From assembly GCF_025399835.1 (NCBI RefSeq), contig NZ_JAODVR010000002.1, positions 434,001 to 498,000 of the forward strand: a DNA stretch of 64,000 bases, read 5' to 3'. The translations under genes were made by a program, and so were the position numbers. Positions 44,735 through 54,050 of this stretch are shown here, in pieces. Position 1 is the first letter of the stretch. The number at the start of each line of letters is the position of its first letter. The DNA comes from Haloarchaeobius sp. HME9146. Lineage in GTDB: Archaea; Halobacteriota; Halobacteria; Halobacteriales; Natrialbaceae. The notes beneath the pieces were generated by a model, which saw only the letters and a program-made list of their open reading frames with translations, ran no database searches and was not told where the DNA came from.

Positions 44735-47609
44735 GCAAGAACCGACCCACGACGAGCGAGACGAGAGCGACGTGACGCCGTCCAGACGCGGGTTCCTGAA
44801 GGGACTCGGCGCAGCGACGGCCGCAGGACTGACCGGCATCGGCTCGGCCGACGACCTCTTCCAGATGGAGGGGCTCCAGGTCGTCGACGACCCCATCGGG
44901 AACTACCCCTATCGCGACTGGGAGGACCTCTACCGCGAGGAGTGGGACTGGGACTCCGTCTCCCGGTCGACCCACAGCGTGAACTGCACCGGCTCCTGCT
45001 CGTGGAACGTCTACGTCAAGAACGGGCAGGTCTGGCGCGAGGAGCAGTCCGGCGACTACCCGCGCTTCGACGAGGACCTCCCGGACCCGAACCCACGCGG
45101 CTGCCAGAAGGGTGCCTGCTACACCGACTACGTCAACGCCGACCAGCGCATCAAGCACCCCCTCAAGCGCGTCGGCGAGCGCGGCGAGGGCAAGTGGAAG
45201 CGTATCACCTGGGACGAAGCACTCGCCGAGATCGCCGACCACGTCATCGACGAGGTGCAGGCCGGTCGGTACGACTGCATCTCGGGGTTCACCCCGATTC
45301 CGGCGATGAGCCCCATCTCGTTCGCCTCCGGCAGCCGCCTCGTCAACCTGCTCGGCGGCGTCTCCCACAGCTTCTACGACTGGTACTCGGACCTGCCGCC
45401 GGGCCAGCCCCTGACGTGGGGCGTCCAGACCGACAACGCCGAGAGCGCGGACTGGTACAACGCCGACTACATCATCGCGTGGGGGTCGAACATCAACGTC
45501 ACGCGCATCCCCGACGCGAAGTACTTCCTCGACGCCGGCTACAACGGGACGAAGCGCGTCGGCGTCTTCACCGACTACTCCCAGACCGCCATCCACACCG
45601 ACGAGTGGATGAGTCCCGAGGGCGGGACCGACACGGCCCTCGCGCTGGGCATGGCCCGGACCATCGTCAAGGAGGACCTGTACGACGAGGCCCACCTGAA
45701 AGAGCAGACGGACATGCCGCTGCTGGTCCGCGAGGACACCGGGAAGTTCCTGCGCGCCAGCGAGGTGCCGGGCCTCGGCGAGGACGTCGAGGACCCCGGG
45801 AAGGTGTTCGTCATGCAGGACGAATCGGGGAACCTCCAGGTCGCCCCCGCTTCCCTCGGCGACCGCGACGGCGAGTACGACAAGTCCGCGAGCATCGAAC
45901 TCGACTTCGAGCCCGACTTGACTACCGAGCGGACGGTCGGTGGTGGCGAAGCCGACGGCGAGATTCCAGTCCGCACCGTCTGGCTGAACCTGCAGGACGA
46001 ACTCGCGAAGTACGACCCGCAGTACGTCTACAACGAGACCGGCGTCGGCGAAGACACGCACCAGCGTATCGCCCGCGAGTTCGCCGAGGCCGAGCGCGCG
46101 AAGATCATCCACGGGAAGGGCGTCAACGACTGGTACCACAACGACCTCGGGAACCGCGCCCTCCAGTTGCTCGTCACCCTCACCGGCAACCTCGGGCGGC
46201 AGGGCACCGGCCTCGACCACTACGTCGGGCAGGAGAAGATCTGGACCATCCACGGCTGGAAGAAGCTCTCGTTCCCGACCGGGAACGTCCGCGGCGTCCC
46301 GACGACGCTCTGGACGTACTACCACGCCGGTATCATGGAGAACACCGACGAGGACACCCGGGCGAAGATACAGGAATCCCTCGACAAGGGCTGGATGCCG
46401 CTCTACCCCGAGGAACGCGACGACGGGTCCAGACCCGACCCGACGACCATGTTCGTCTGGCGGGGGAACTACTTCAACCAGTCCAAGGGGAACGTCGCCG
46501 TCGAGGAACAGCTCTGGCCGAAGCTCGACCTCGTCGTCGACATCAACTTCCGGATGGACTCGACCGCGATGAACGCGGACATCGTCCTCCCGACCGCGAG
46601 CCACTACGAGAAACACGACCTGTCGATGACGGACATGCACACCTACGTGCACCCGTTCACGCCCGCGGTCGAGCCGCTGGGCGAGTCCAAGACGGACTGG
46701 CAGATATTCCGCGAGCTCGCCGCGAAGATCCAGGAGGTCGCCCGCGACCGCGGCGTCGAACCGGTGCAGGACCGGAAGTTCGACCGCGAGATCGACCTCA
46801 CGACCATCTACGACGACTACGTCCGCGACTGGCTCGCCGACGAGGAAGGTGCCCTCGAAGAGGACCGTGCGGCCTGTGAGTTCGTCCTCGAACACTCCGA
46901 GGAGTCCAATCCCCACGACAGCGACGAGCAGATCACCTTCGCCGACACGGTCGAACAGCCTCAGCGGCTCAAGGCCGCCGGCGACCACTGGACCTCCGAC
47001 ATCGAGGAAGGCGAGGCGTACACGCCGTGGAAGCGCTTCGTGCAGGACAAGGAGCCGTGGCCGACGTTCACCGGCCGCCAGCAGTACTACATCGACCACG
47101 ACTGGTTCCTCGAGCTGGGTGAACAGCTGCCCACGCACAAGGGGCCGGTCGCCGAGCAGGACCGCGAGGAGTATCCGCTGAAGTACAACACGCCCCACGG
47201 CCGGTGGTCCATCCACTCGACGTGGCGCGACTCCGAGAAGATGTTGCGCCTGCAGCGCGGCGAACCGCTGGTCTACCTGCACCCCGAGGACATGGACGAA
47301 CGCGGCATCGAGGACGGCGACACGGTCGTCGTCCACAACGACCTCGCCGAGGTCGAGGTCCAGGCGAAGGAGTACCCGAGCAGCCAGCGCGGCACCGCCC
47401 GGATGTACTTCGCCTGGGAGCAGTTCCAGTTCCCCGACCGGGACAACTTCAACTCGCTCGTGCCGATGTACATGAAGCCGACCCAGCTCGTCCAGTACCC
47501 CGAGGACTCGGGTGAACACCTCTACTTCTTCCCCAACTACTGGGGGCCGACCGGGGTGAACTCGGACGTCCGCGTCGACGTGCGGAAGAAGGGAGGTGAT
47601 GACGAATGA
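44727..47609 (+). CDS. narG: Respiratory nitrate reductase catalytic subunit NarG (outward-facing type)
   Basis: 960 residues. The twin-arginine signal SRRGFLKGLGAATAAGLTG means it is exported folded and works outside the membrane (pNar type). The FS0 cluster region is HSVNCTGSCSWNVYVKNG with the His ligand, followed by CQKGAC. The Mo-coordinating Asp lies in YDWYSDLPPGQPLTWGVQTDNAESADWYN, very close to E. coli NarG. Mo-bisMGD motifs RQGTGLDHYVG and NFRMDSTAMNADIVLPTASHYEKHDLS follow. It reduces nitrate to nitrite. Shorter than bacterial cytoplasmic NarG (about 1250), as usual for archaea. Confidence 0.96.
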   Translation: MSKQEPTHDERDESDVTPSRRGFLKGLGAATAAGLTGIGSADDLFQMEGLQVVDDPIGNYPYRDWEDLYREEWDWDSVSRSTHSVNCTGSCSWNVYVKNGQVWREEQSGDYPRFDEDLPDPNPRGCQKGACYTDYVNADQRIKHPLKRVGERGEGKWKRITWDEALAEIADHVIDEVQAGRYDCISGFTPIPAMSPISFASGSRLVNLLGGVSHSFYDWYSDLPPGQPLTWGVQTDNAESADWYNADYIIAWGSNINVTRIPDAKYFLDAGYNGTKRVGVFTDYSQTAIHTDEWMSPEGGTDTALALGMARTIVKEDLYDEAHLKEQTDMPLLVREDTGKFLRASEVPGLGEDVEDPGKVFVMQDESGNLQVAPASLGDRDGEYDKSASIELDFEPDLTTERTVGGGEADGEIPVRTVWLNLQDELAKYDPQYVYNETGVGEDTHQRIAREFAEAERAKIIHGKGVNDWYHNDLGNRALQLLVTLTGNLGRQGTGLDHYVGQEKIWTIHGWKKLSFPTGNVRGVPTTLWTYYHAGIMENTDEDTRAKIQESLDKGWMPLYPEERDDGSRPDPTTMFVWRGNYFNQSKGNVAVEEQLWPKLDLVVDINFRMDSTAMNADIVLPTASHYEKHDLSMTDMHTYVHPFTPAVEPLGESKTDWQIFRELAAKIQEVARDRGVEPVQDRKFDREIDLTTIYDDYVRDWLADEEGALEEDRAACEFVLEHSEESNPHDSDEQITFADTVEQPQRLKAAGDHWTSDIEEGEAYTPWKRFVQDKEPWPTFTGRQQYYIDHDWFLELGEQLPTHKGPVAEQDREEYPLKYNTPHGRWSIHSTWRDSEKMLRLQRGEPLVYLHPEDMDERGIEDGDTVVVHNDLAEVEVQAKEYPSSQRGTARMYFAWEQFQFPDRDNFNSLVPMYMKPTQLVQYPEDSGEHLYFFPNYWGPTGVNSDVRVDVRKKGGDDE

Positions 47610-48661
47610 GCAGCCAGTCCGACGACGGCGTGAACCTCGCCGACGGCGTCGACCACCAGGTCGCGATGGTGATGGACCTGAACAAGTGCATCGGCTGCCA
47701 GACCTGCACGGTCGCGTGCAAGTCGCTCTGGACCGAGGGCGGCGGCCGCGACTACATGTACTGGAACAACGTCGAGACCCGCCCCGGCAAGGGCTACCCG
47801 AAGAACTGGGAGGAGAAAGGCGGCGGCTGGAAATCCAGCGAGCACAACGAGCGCAACCCCGGCGAGATTCCCGAGCAGGAGGACTACGGCCACCACTGGG
47901 AGTTCAACCACGAGGCCATCATGTACGACGGGAGCGACGAGCCCCTGCGCCCCCAGGGCGACCCCGAGTGGGGCCCGAACTGGGACGAGGACCAGGGGGC
48001 CGGCGAGTACCCCAACTCGTACTACTTCTACCTCCCGCGCATCTGCAACCACTGCACGCACCCCTCCTGTGTCGAGGCCTGCCCGCGCAAGGCCATCTAC
48101 AAGCGCGAGGAGGACGGCATCGTGCTGGTCGACCAGGAGCGCTGCCGGGGCTACCGCTACTGCGTGGAGGGCTGTCCGTACAAGAAGGTGTACTACAACG
48201 CGGTCAAGAAGACCTCCGAGAAGTGCATCTTCTGCTACCCGCGGCTCGAAGGCGAGGGGCCGAACGGTGAGACGTTCAAACCGGCCTGTGCCGAGGAGTG
48301 CCCGCCACAGCTCCGCCTCGTGGGCTTCCTCGACGACGAGGAGGGCCCCATCCACAAGCTGGTGAACGAGTACGAGGTCGCCCTCCCGCTGCACCCCGAG
48401 TACCAGACCGACCCGAACGTCTACTACATCCCGCCCTACGCGCCGCCACAGCACTCCGAGGACGGCGAGACGGTCGACGTGGACCGCATCCCCCGAACCT
48501 ACCTCGAGGAGCTGTTCGGCGAGGAAGTCCACGACGCGCTCGACACCATCGAGCGCGAGCGCGACAAGGTGAACCGCGGCGGCGAGAGCGAACTGCTCTC
48601 GATGCTCACCGACGAGAACCCGGCCCAGAAGTACCGCATGGAGGTGTTCGACGATGACTGA
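47606..48661 (+). CDS. narH: Nitrate reductase iron-sulfur subunit NarH
   Basis: 351 residues with four cluster motifs: KCIGCQTCTVACKSLW, CNHCTHPSCVEACPRKAIY, RCRGYRYCVEGCPYKK and KCIFCYPR...CAEECPPQ. In the third motif one cysteine position is Tyr (bacterial NarH has Trp there), so one cluster should be [3Fe-4S]. No signal peptide: it is exported bound to NarG. Overlaps narG by 4 bp and the heme subunit by 8 bp. Confidence 0.96.
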   Translation: MSSQSDDGVNLADGVDHQVAMVMDLNKCIGCQTCTVACKSLWTEGGGRDYMYWNNVETRPGKGYPKNWEEKGGGWKSSEHNERNPGEIPEQEDYGHHWEFNHEAIMYDGSDEPLRPQGDPEWGPNWDEDQGAGEYPNSYYFYLPRICNHCTHPSCVEACPRKAIYKREEDGIVLVDQERCRGYRYCVEGCPYKKVYYNAVKKTSEKCIFCYPRLEGEGPNGETFKPACAEECPPQLRLVGFLDDEEGPIHKLVNEYEVALPLHPEYQTDPNVYYIPPYAPPQHSEDGETVDVDRIPRTYLEELFGEEVHDALDTIERERDKVNRGGESELLSMLTDENPAQKYRMEVFDDD

Positions 48662-49508
48662 GCGGGGACCGTCCCGGCAGTCAGCGGACGCCGACCGCGA
48701 GACCAGACAGACCATCGCGGTCACGCTGGCGCTGACGGCGCTGGTGGTCGCGTCGGCCCTGCTGGTGCCGATGCTCGCCAGTGCCCGCCCGGCCCATCAG
48801 ATTCCCGTCCACGAGCCGGTGGGCGAGACGAGCGCCGCGAGTCCGGACGCGGCCGTCTGGGACGAAGCACCTCCCGTCGAGGTCCCGATGACCAGCGCTC
48901 CGAGCGGGGTCCCGAACGCCGATACGACCTCGGTCGAGGAGGTGAAGGTCCAGTCCATCCGGACCGAGGAGCGGTTCTACGTCCGGCTGTCCTGGCATGA
49001 CGGGACCGCGGACCGGAACGCGAGCAGTCCCCGCGAGTTCGCCGACGCGCTCGCGGTCCAGGTTCCGGTGAACCAGAGCGCCCGCCCGCCCATCGCGATG
49101 GGCAGCACGCGCAACCCGGTCAACGTCTGGTACTGGAGTTCGCCCAGCGGGGCAGAGGAGCTACTGGCCGGTGGGCCCGCAACGACCACCGAGTTCGAGC
49201 AGCCCGCGGTGAACGTCTCGACCAGCTACGAGGACGGCCGCTGGACGGTCGTGGTGGCTCGTGACCTGCAGGCTACCGGCCAGAACCGGGCGGACATCCC
49301 GACGGACCAGGACATGGACGTCGCCTTCGCGGTCTGGAACGGCTCCGAGATGGAGCGCTCCGGCCGGAAATCCGTCAGCGAGTGGTACCACTTCGCGCTG
49401 GGTCCCGGCCCGCAGGGCCCACCGTACGAGACGCTGCTGTGGTCGGTCGCTGGCGTCTCTATCGTCGGCGTGGCGATCGCGACCGTGACGGCGATGCGAC
49501 GAACCTGA
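48654..49508 (+). CDS. Heme-b-binding subunit of the nitrate reductase (ethylbenzene dehydrogenase gamma-like)
   Basis: 284 residues. An N-terminal export/anchor helix (IAVTLALTALVVASALLVPMLA) precedes an extracellular beta-rich domain like the type II DMSO-reductase family heme-b (gamma) subunits (VKVQSIRTEERFYVRLSWHDGTADRN ... DALAVQVPVN, with MGSTRNPVNVWYWSS). A C-terminal helix (LLWSVAGVSIVGVAIATVTAM) holds it in the membrane. It probably carries the last heme between the Rieske/cytochrome b module and NarH. Overlaps narH by 8 bp. Confidence 0.85.
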   Translation: MTERGPSRQSADADRETRQTIAVTLALTALVVASALLVPMLASARPAHQIPVHEPVGETSAASPDAAVWDEAPPVEVPMTSAPSGVPNADTTSVEEVKVQSIRTEERFYVRLSWHDGTADRNASSPREFADALAVQVPVNQSARPPIAMGSTRNPVNVWYWSSPSGAEELLAGGPATTTEFEQPAVNVSTSYEDGRWTVVVARDLQATGQNRADIPTDQDMDVAFAVWNGSEMERSGRKSVSEWYHFALGPGPQGPPYETLLWSVAGVSIVGVAIATVTAMRRT

Positions 49509-49517
49509 GGTGAGCCG

Positions 49518-50291
49518 ATGCAAGAGCAACCTGATACCACGCGAGACGACGAGGAATCGACCGCAGAGACGACGAGTGACGAGTCACCGATGCCGGACCA
49601 GACGGACAGGGAGGCCGCGGCCCGCGGCGCACTGTACGGGCTGTGTGCGACCCTGTTCCGCGAACCGAGCGCGTCCGTCCACGAGCGACTGGCCAGTGGC
49701 GAGGTCACCGAGACCGGTGCCGAACTGGTCGCCGTCTCGGGACTGGATATCGACCCGCCGGAGCTCGGGACCGACGACGACCACGACACGCTCTGTGCCC
49801 GCTACAACGACCTGTTCACGGTCGGCTACGCGGAGTACGAGGACCGGACCGACGGGTCCCTCGATTCGCAGGGGCCGCCGGTGTCGCTGTACGAGTCGCG
49901 CTATCGGTCGGAGGTGTCCTGGAACGACGTGAACCTGGACCTCGCCCGGGCCTACGAGTACTTCGGCGTCGAGGTGAACCAGGAGACTCGCGACAACCAC
50001 GACTTCCTGCCCTACATGCTGGAGTTCGCGGGCTACCTCGCCCGGCAGGAGGCGGTCGCAGCCGACGACGATGACCGCGATCTCGCCAGGGCCCGCCTCG
50101 ACTTCCTCGACCGACACCTCAGGGTGGCGGTCCCGGGAGTCGCCGAATCGATGGCAGAACAGTCCGGGACCGGCCTCTACGGGGAGCTTGCCGAGTTCTG
50201 TGACCGGCTCTCCCGGGCCGACCAGCAGGCGCTAGCCTCACGCTTCGAGGGGCCGCCCCCGGCCGACGACCAGCGAGGTGACGACCCGTGA
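49518..50291 (+). CDS. narJ: Nitrate reductase maturation chaperone NarJ (TorD family)
   Basis: 257 residues, all-helical TorD/NarJ-type fold: AARGALYGLCATLFREPS, PPVSLYESRYRS, LARAYEYFGVEVNQETRDNHDFLPYMLEFAGYLARQE. It binds apo-NarG and its TAT signal until the molybdenum cofactor is inserted. The N-terminal 35 residues are acidic and unstructured. Starts 9 bp after the heme subunit and overlaps the next gene by 4 bp. Confidence 0.9.
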   Translation: MQEQPDTTRDDEESTAETTSDESPMPDQTDREAAARGALYGLCATLFREPSASVHERLASGEVTETGAELVAVSGLDIDPPELGTDDDHDTLCARYNDLFTVGYAEYEDRTDGSLDSQGPPVSLYESRYRSEVSWNDVNLDLARAYEYFGVEVNQETRDNHDFLPYMLEFAGYLARQEAVAADDDDRDLARARLDFLDRHLRVAVPGVAESMAEQSGTGLYGELAEFCDRLSRADQQALASRFEGPPPADDQRGDDP

Positions 50292-51196
50292 GCAGTTCGA
50301 CGTTCGACCACTGGGGGACCCGGACGCGCGGCGCAGTCGCAGCCCTGGCAGACGGCCTCCCCGTCACCACCCGGACCGCGGCCGCACTGCTCGCGGTCGT
50401 CCCCGCGACCACCGTGTTCGTCCTCAGGCTGGCGGTGAACGCCTCGCTCCAGGGGCCGGTGGTCGACGCATCCCTGTTGCGGCCGGTCCTGTTCGCGGCG
50501 CTCCTTGGGCCCGCACTCGCGGCACTCGTCCTCGGCGCGAGTACGGCTTCGACCTCGCCTGCCGAACGCGTCGGCCTCACGTTCGTCGGCGTGTTCGGTG
50601 TCCTCGCCGGACTGTCCCCGGCGGCGTGGCTGCCGGCTTCGGGGGCGGTCCTCGGCGGCGGTTCGCTCGCCGTCGCGTCCCGGATCCGCGAGGCGGACCG
50701 GCAGGTCACCCCGCTGGAACTCGTTTCGAGTACGGTCGTGCTGCTCGGTATCGCGCTCTCACTGGCGGCCTCCTCGGGCGTCGCCACCAGCCTCCGAACC
50801 ACGGGCACGACCGTGGCACTGCTAGGAATCGCCCTGGCACCGGCGTTCGCCGGACGGAGCCTCTCGTGGCCGGACCTCGGTGCCGGCGCACTGGCCGCGG
50901 TGGCGGTGTACCAGGCCGCGACGAGTGCGCCCTTCGTCGCCGGCGCCGCGCTGCTCGTCGGGAGCAACGTCGTCGGCGGGTCCGTGGTGCTGGTCGCGCT
51001 GGCGGCCGGCGGCGGCGTCGCCGCGACCGTGGCTGGTGTGAGAACCGGACGCTGGCCGGTCGCCATGGGAGCCGTCCTGTTGCTCGTCTCGGGCGTCCCG
51101 GCGACGCTGGCCGGGGCAGTCGGGGCGGTGGTCGCGCTCGCACTGCTCGTCTCCGATGGTGGTGCCGGTACCGATATTCGGGGTGGTCCAGCGTGA
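50288..51196 (+). CDS. Polytopic membrane protein of the nar operon
   Basis: 302 residues with about nine or ten hydrophobic segments rich in Ala, Leu, Val and Gly (TAAALLAVVPATTVFVLRLAV, LLRPVLFAALLGPALAALVLGAST and others). No heme-ligating His pairs and no catalytic motif are visible. Overlap with narJ (4 bp) and the HEAT gene (4 bp) ties it to the nar complex. It could be an anchor, a nitrate/nitrite carrier or an assembly factor; none can be chosen from sequence. Confidence 0.7.
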   Translation: MSSSTFDHWGTRTRGAVAALADGLPVTTRTAAALLAVVPATTVFVLRLAVNASLQGPVVDASLLRPVLFAALLGPALAALVLGASTASTSPAERVGLTFVGVFGVLAGLSPAAWLPASGAVLGGGSLAVASRIREADRQVTPLELVSSTVVLLGIALSLAASSGVATSLRTTGTTVALLGIALAPAFAGRSLSWPDLGAGALAAVAVYQAATSAPFVAGAALLVGSNVVGGSVVLVALAAGGGVAATVAGVRTGRWPVAMGAVLLLVSGVPATLAGAVGAVVALALLVSDGGAGTDIRGGPA

Positions 51197-52029
51197 GAGA
51201 CGAGGAAGAGGCCACCGACGGGCCGCCGGACCCGCAACTCCACCCCGAGAACAGTCCCGGCTTCGGCGAGGACCCGGTCGGGCTGGAGGATATCGAGGTC
51301 TCCCGCGAGGACGTGACCATCGGGGAGGCCGACCCGGCCGAACTCGCGGCCAGCGATACGGAACCCGTCGAGGACGCGGCCGAGCACGACCTGCTCGCCA
51401 CCCTCGCGGGCGACGACCCCATCGAGCGCCGTCGAGCCGCGCTCGCACTGGCCGACCGCGACCCGAGTGACGCCGCAATCGAGGGGCTGGCGGCGGCCGC
51501 GGCCACCGACGACGAGCCCGAGGTCCGCCAGTTCGCGGTCGAGGCCCTCGGGAAACTCGGTGGTGACATCGCCGCACAGACGGCCCGAAAACTGCTGGAA
51601 GACCCCGAGCCGTGGGTGCGCGCGGAGGCACTGGTCTCGCTGGACCGGCTGGACCGGGAGAGCCACGAGGAGGCGATCGAAGGCGCACTGGACGACGAGC
51701 ACCACGCGGTCCGCCGGAACGCCGCCATCTCGCTGTTCAAACTCCGCGGCGAGGGGGCGAAGGACCTGCTGCTCGCCCAGACCGACGACGAGAGCGAGCG
51801 CGTTCGCGAGTGGGCAGCGCACCTGCTCGCGGGCGTGGACGACGACGACGCCAGGGAGCGCCTCGCGGCACTGGCTGATTCGGACGACAGCGACATCGTG
51901 CGCCGAACCGCGGCCAGGGCGTACGAGGCCGACCCTGGCGCGTTCCGCCGGCAGTTCAGCGGCGCGCTCGACGAGGTGGAGACGACCCTCCCCGGCGAGG
52001 ACCGCCTGAACCGCCGGCCCGACCTGTGA
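51193..52029 (+). CDS. HEAT-repeat protein of the nar operon
   Basis: 278 residues from a GTG at 51193 overlapping the previous stop (GTGA). After an acidic, Pro-rich N terminus (about 1-70) come five or six HEAT/PBS-type repeats of about 31 residues (DDPIERRRAALALADRDPSDAAIEGLAAAAATD; DDEPEVRQFAVEALGKLGGDIAAQTARKLL; and so on). It probably scaffolds cofactor insertion or assembly. Placement between the membrane protein and a DUF59-Mrp ATPase supports maturation. Confidence 0.82.
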   Translation: MRDEEEATDGPPDPQLHPENSPGFGEDPVGLEDIEVSREDVTIGEADPAELAASDTEPVEDAAEHDLLATLAGDDPIERRRAALALADRDPSDAAIEGLAAAAATDDEPEVRQFAVEALGKLGGDIAAQTARKLLEDPEPWVRAEALVSLDRLDRESHEEAIEGALDDEHHAVRRNAAISLFKLRGEGAKDLLLAQTDDESERVREWAAHLLAGVDDDDARERLAALADSDDSDIVRRTAARAYEADPGAFRRQFSGALDEVETTLPGEDRLNRRPDL

Positions 52030-52031
52030 CC

Positions 52032-53330
52032 ATGCACGAGACAGACCACCAGACGGACGAGGACGAGGGAGTGGACGAACAGCCCGACCTGCAAGCACGC
52101 GTCGAAGCCGCACTCCGGCAGGTCCGCGACCCCGAGGCCGGCGTGAACGTGTTCGAGGCTGGCCTGGTCGAGAACATCGTACTCGACGGGGGGAGCGCGA
52201 CCGTCGAGGCGGACCTCGCCGACTTCGACCCGGTCGGCGAGCAGCAGGTGGTCGGGGCAGTCCTGCAAGCGGTCCGGTCCGTCCCCGGAATCGAGTCGGC
52301 CCACGTCGAACCGGTGGCTCCGACGCCGGATTCGGACGTGGACCGCGACAGCGGGACGGCCGCCTTCGACACCGTCATCGCGGTCGCCAGCGCGAAGGGC
52401 GGCGTCGGCAAGTCGACCGTCTCGACGATGCTGGCGTGCGCACTCGCCGACGACCAGGCGGTCGGCCTGTTCGACGCGGACGTGCACGGGCCGAACGTCC
52501 CGACCCTGCTCGACATCGCCGGCCCCATCCACTCCGACGAGGACGGGCACCCCTTGCCCGTCGAGGTACCCGGAGAGGGCACCCTCGAAGCCATGAGCAT
52601 CGGGCTGATGGAGCAGGGCGCACCACTCGGCTGGCGCGGCGCGATGGCACACGACGCCGTGACGGAACTGTTCGAGGACACAGCCTGGTCGAACACGGAC
52701 ACGCTGGTGCTCGACCTCCCGCCGGGAACCGGCGACGTGGTGCTGACGACGCTGCAGGAGGTCCACGTCGACGGCGTGGTCGTCGTCACGACACCGTTCC
52801 CGTCGGCGGTCGAGGACACCGCGAGGAGCGTCGAGCTGTTCCGGGACAACGACGTGCCGGTGCTCGGGACCGTCGTCAACATGGGCGGGTTCACCTGCCC
52901 GTCCTGCGGCGACACCCACGACCTCTTCCCGGACGGGTCGCCCATGGACGACCTCCAGACGACGACGCTGGCGGAACTCCCGTTCGCCACCGAGTTGCAG
53001 GAGCCGCCGGTCCCGGGAGCCGTTCCCGAGGTGGTCGAGCCACTGGGTGACGCCGTCACCGAGGCCGCCGAGACCGCCTGGGACGTCGACGCACCGGAGT
53101 CGGCGGTCGATATCCGCGGGCTCGCACCGCAGGACCGGAAGCAGGCGGTCCGCGAGGCGTTCGCTGACCTCGAGTCTGGCGACCCCTTCGCGGTCGTCAG
53201 CGACCGAGACCCCTCGCCCATCCGGGCGTTCCTCGCCGAACTCGCCGGCGCGAAGCCGTCGGCGTTCGACCCCTTCACCGTCGAGCGGGCCACTCCACAC
53301 GACTGGCTCTTGCGGACGACCAGGCCATGA
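52032..53330 (+). CDS. Fusion: DUF59 (MIP18) + Mrp/ApbC P-loop ATPase + DUF2249
   Basis: 432 residues from the ATG at 52032; a GTG at 52026 is possible. Residues about 20-105 are DUF59-like (QVRDPEAGVNVFEAGLVENIVL). Residues 115-335 are an Mrp/NBP35 ATPase with deviant Walker A ASAKGGVGKSTVST and the CPSCG motif that can carry a bridging [4Fe-4S] cluster. Residues about 360-432 form a DUF2249 domain (VDIRGLAPQDRKQAVREAFADLESGDPFAVVSD). Mrp proteins deliver Fe-S clusters. In the nar operon it probably matures NarH or NarB. The DUF2249 fusion links it to two small DUF2249 genes further on. Confidence 0.88.
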   Translation: MHETDHQTDEDEGVDEQPDLQARVEAALRQVRDPEAGVNVFEAGLVENIVLDGGSATVEADLADFDPVGEQQVVGAVLQAVRSVPGIESAHVEPVAPTPDSDVDRDSGTAAFDTVIAVASAKGGVGKSTVSTMLACALADDQAVGLFDADVHGPNVPTLLDIAGPIHSDEDGHPLPVEVPGEGTLEAMSIGLMEQGAPLGWRGAMAHDAVTELFEDTAWSNTDTLVLDLPPGTGDVVLTTLQEVHVDGVVVVTTPFPSAVEDTARSVELFRDNDVPVLGTVVNMGGFTCPSCGDTHDLFPDGSPMDDLQTTTLAELPFATELQEPPVPGAVPEVVEPLGDAVTEAAETAWDVDAPESAVDIRGLAPQDRKQAVREAFADLESGDPFAVVSDRDPSPIRAFLAELAGAKPSAFDPFTVERATPHDWLLRTTRP

Positions 53331-54019
53331 CGGGCGACCGGGAGACGTCGATGCTGCCAGCGTCTTCGCTCACCGGTGTCGTCCTCGCAGGCGGGACCAG
53401 CACGCGGTTCGGACCGACGCCGAAAGCGACGGCGACACTCGACGGACGGCCCCTGGTTGACCGGGTCGTCCGCAGACTCTGGCGGGTGACCGGGCGACCG
53501 CCGGTGGTCGCGGCTCGCAGTGCGGCAAAACGCGAGCTGGTCGCCGACGCCGTCTCCGAGCCGGTCCGGTTCACCCCCGATGCGGACTGGTGTGGCGGGC
53601 CGGTTGCCGGTCTCGCCGGGTCGCTGGATGCGGTCGAGACCGACCGCGTGTTCGTCTGTGGCTGTGATATGCCCCTGCTCTCGCCCGCAGCGGTTTCGTG
53701 GCAGGCGGCCCGGTTGCAGACGGCCGAAGCGGACGCGGTGGTTCCCATGGACGAAGAGGGACAGCCACAGCTCCTCCACGGGGTATTCGACCGTGACGCG
53801 CTCGCGTCGCTGTTCGAGACGCGACCCGGCGACGACCGGCTCCGGGTCGTGCTCGACCGGCTGACCGTGGACCGGGTTCCACAGCACGAGGCACCCCAGA
53901 ACATCCCACTCACCCGGTCGACGGTGAACGTCAACACCCGGTGCGACCTGCGTTCGATACCGACGATGGAGGCCGCAATCGGGCACGCCCCCGACCCGGG
54001 CGAACACGTTCGGAACTAA
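53327..54019 (+). CDS. mobA: Molybdenum cofactor guanylyltransferase MobA
   Basis: 230 residues. The nucleotidyltransferase signature is GVVLAGGTSTRFGPTPKATATLDGRPL, followed by GCDMPLLSP with the metal Asp. The Met usually following Arg in RMG is Phe here. It converts molybdopterin to the guanine dinucleotide form needed by NarG. It is the last gene of the operon, overlapping the preceding gene by 4 bp. Its final codons contain the operator of the following gene. Confidence 0.92.
   Translation: MTGDRETSMLPASSLTGVVLAGGTSTRFGPTPKATATLDGRPLVDRVVRRLWRVTGRPPVVAARSAAKRELVADAVSEPVRFTPDADWCGGPVAGLAGSLDAVETDRVFVCGCDMPLLSPAAVSWQAARLQTAEADAVVPMDEEGQPQLLHGVFDRDALASLFETRPGDDRLRVVLDRLTVDRVPQHEAPQNIPLTRSTVNVNTRCDLRSIPTMEAAIGHAPDPGEHVRN
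54001..54012 (+). promoter_or_regulatory. Palindromic operator CGAACACGTTCG upstream of the NnrS-like gene
   Basis: One central base pair differs from a perfect self-palindrome. It ends 39 bp before the ATG at 54051 and is followed immediately by the TATA-like aactaaat (54014-54021). It overlaps the last codons of mobA. Confidence 0.7.
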
Positions 54020-54050
54020 ATCGAGGGGGCCCGCGGTCCTCTATTCACGT

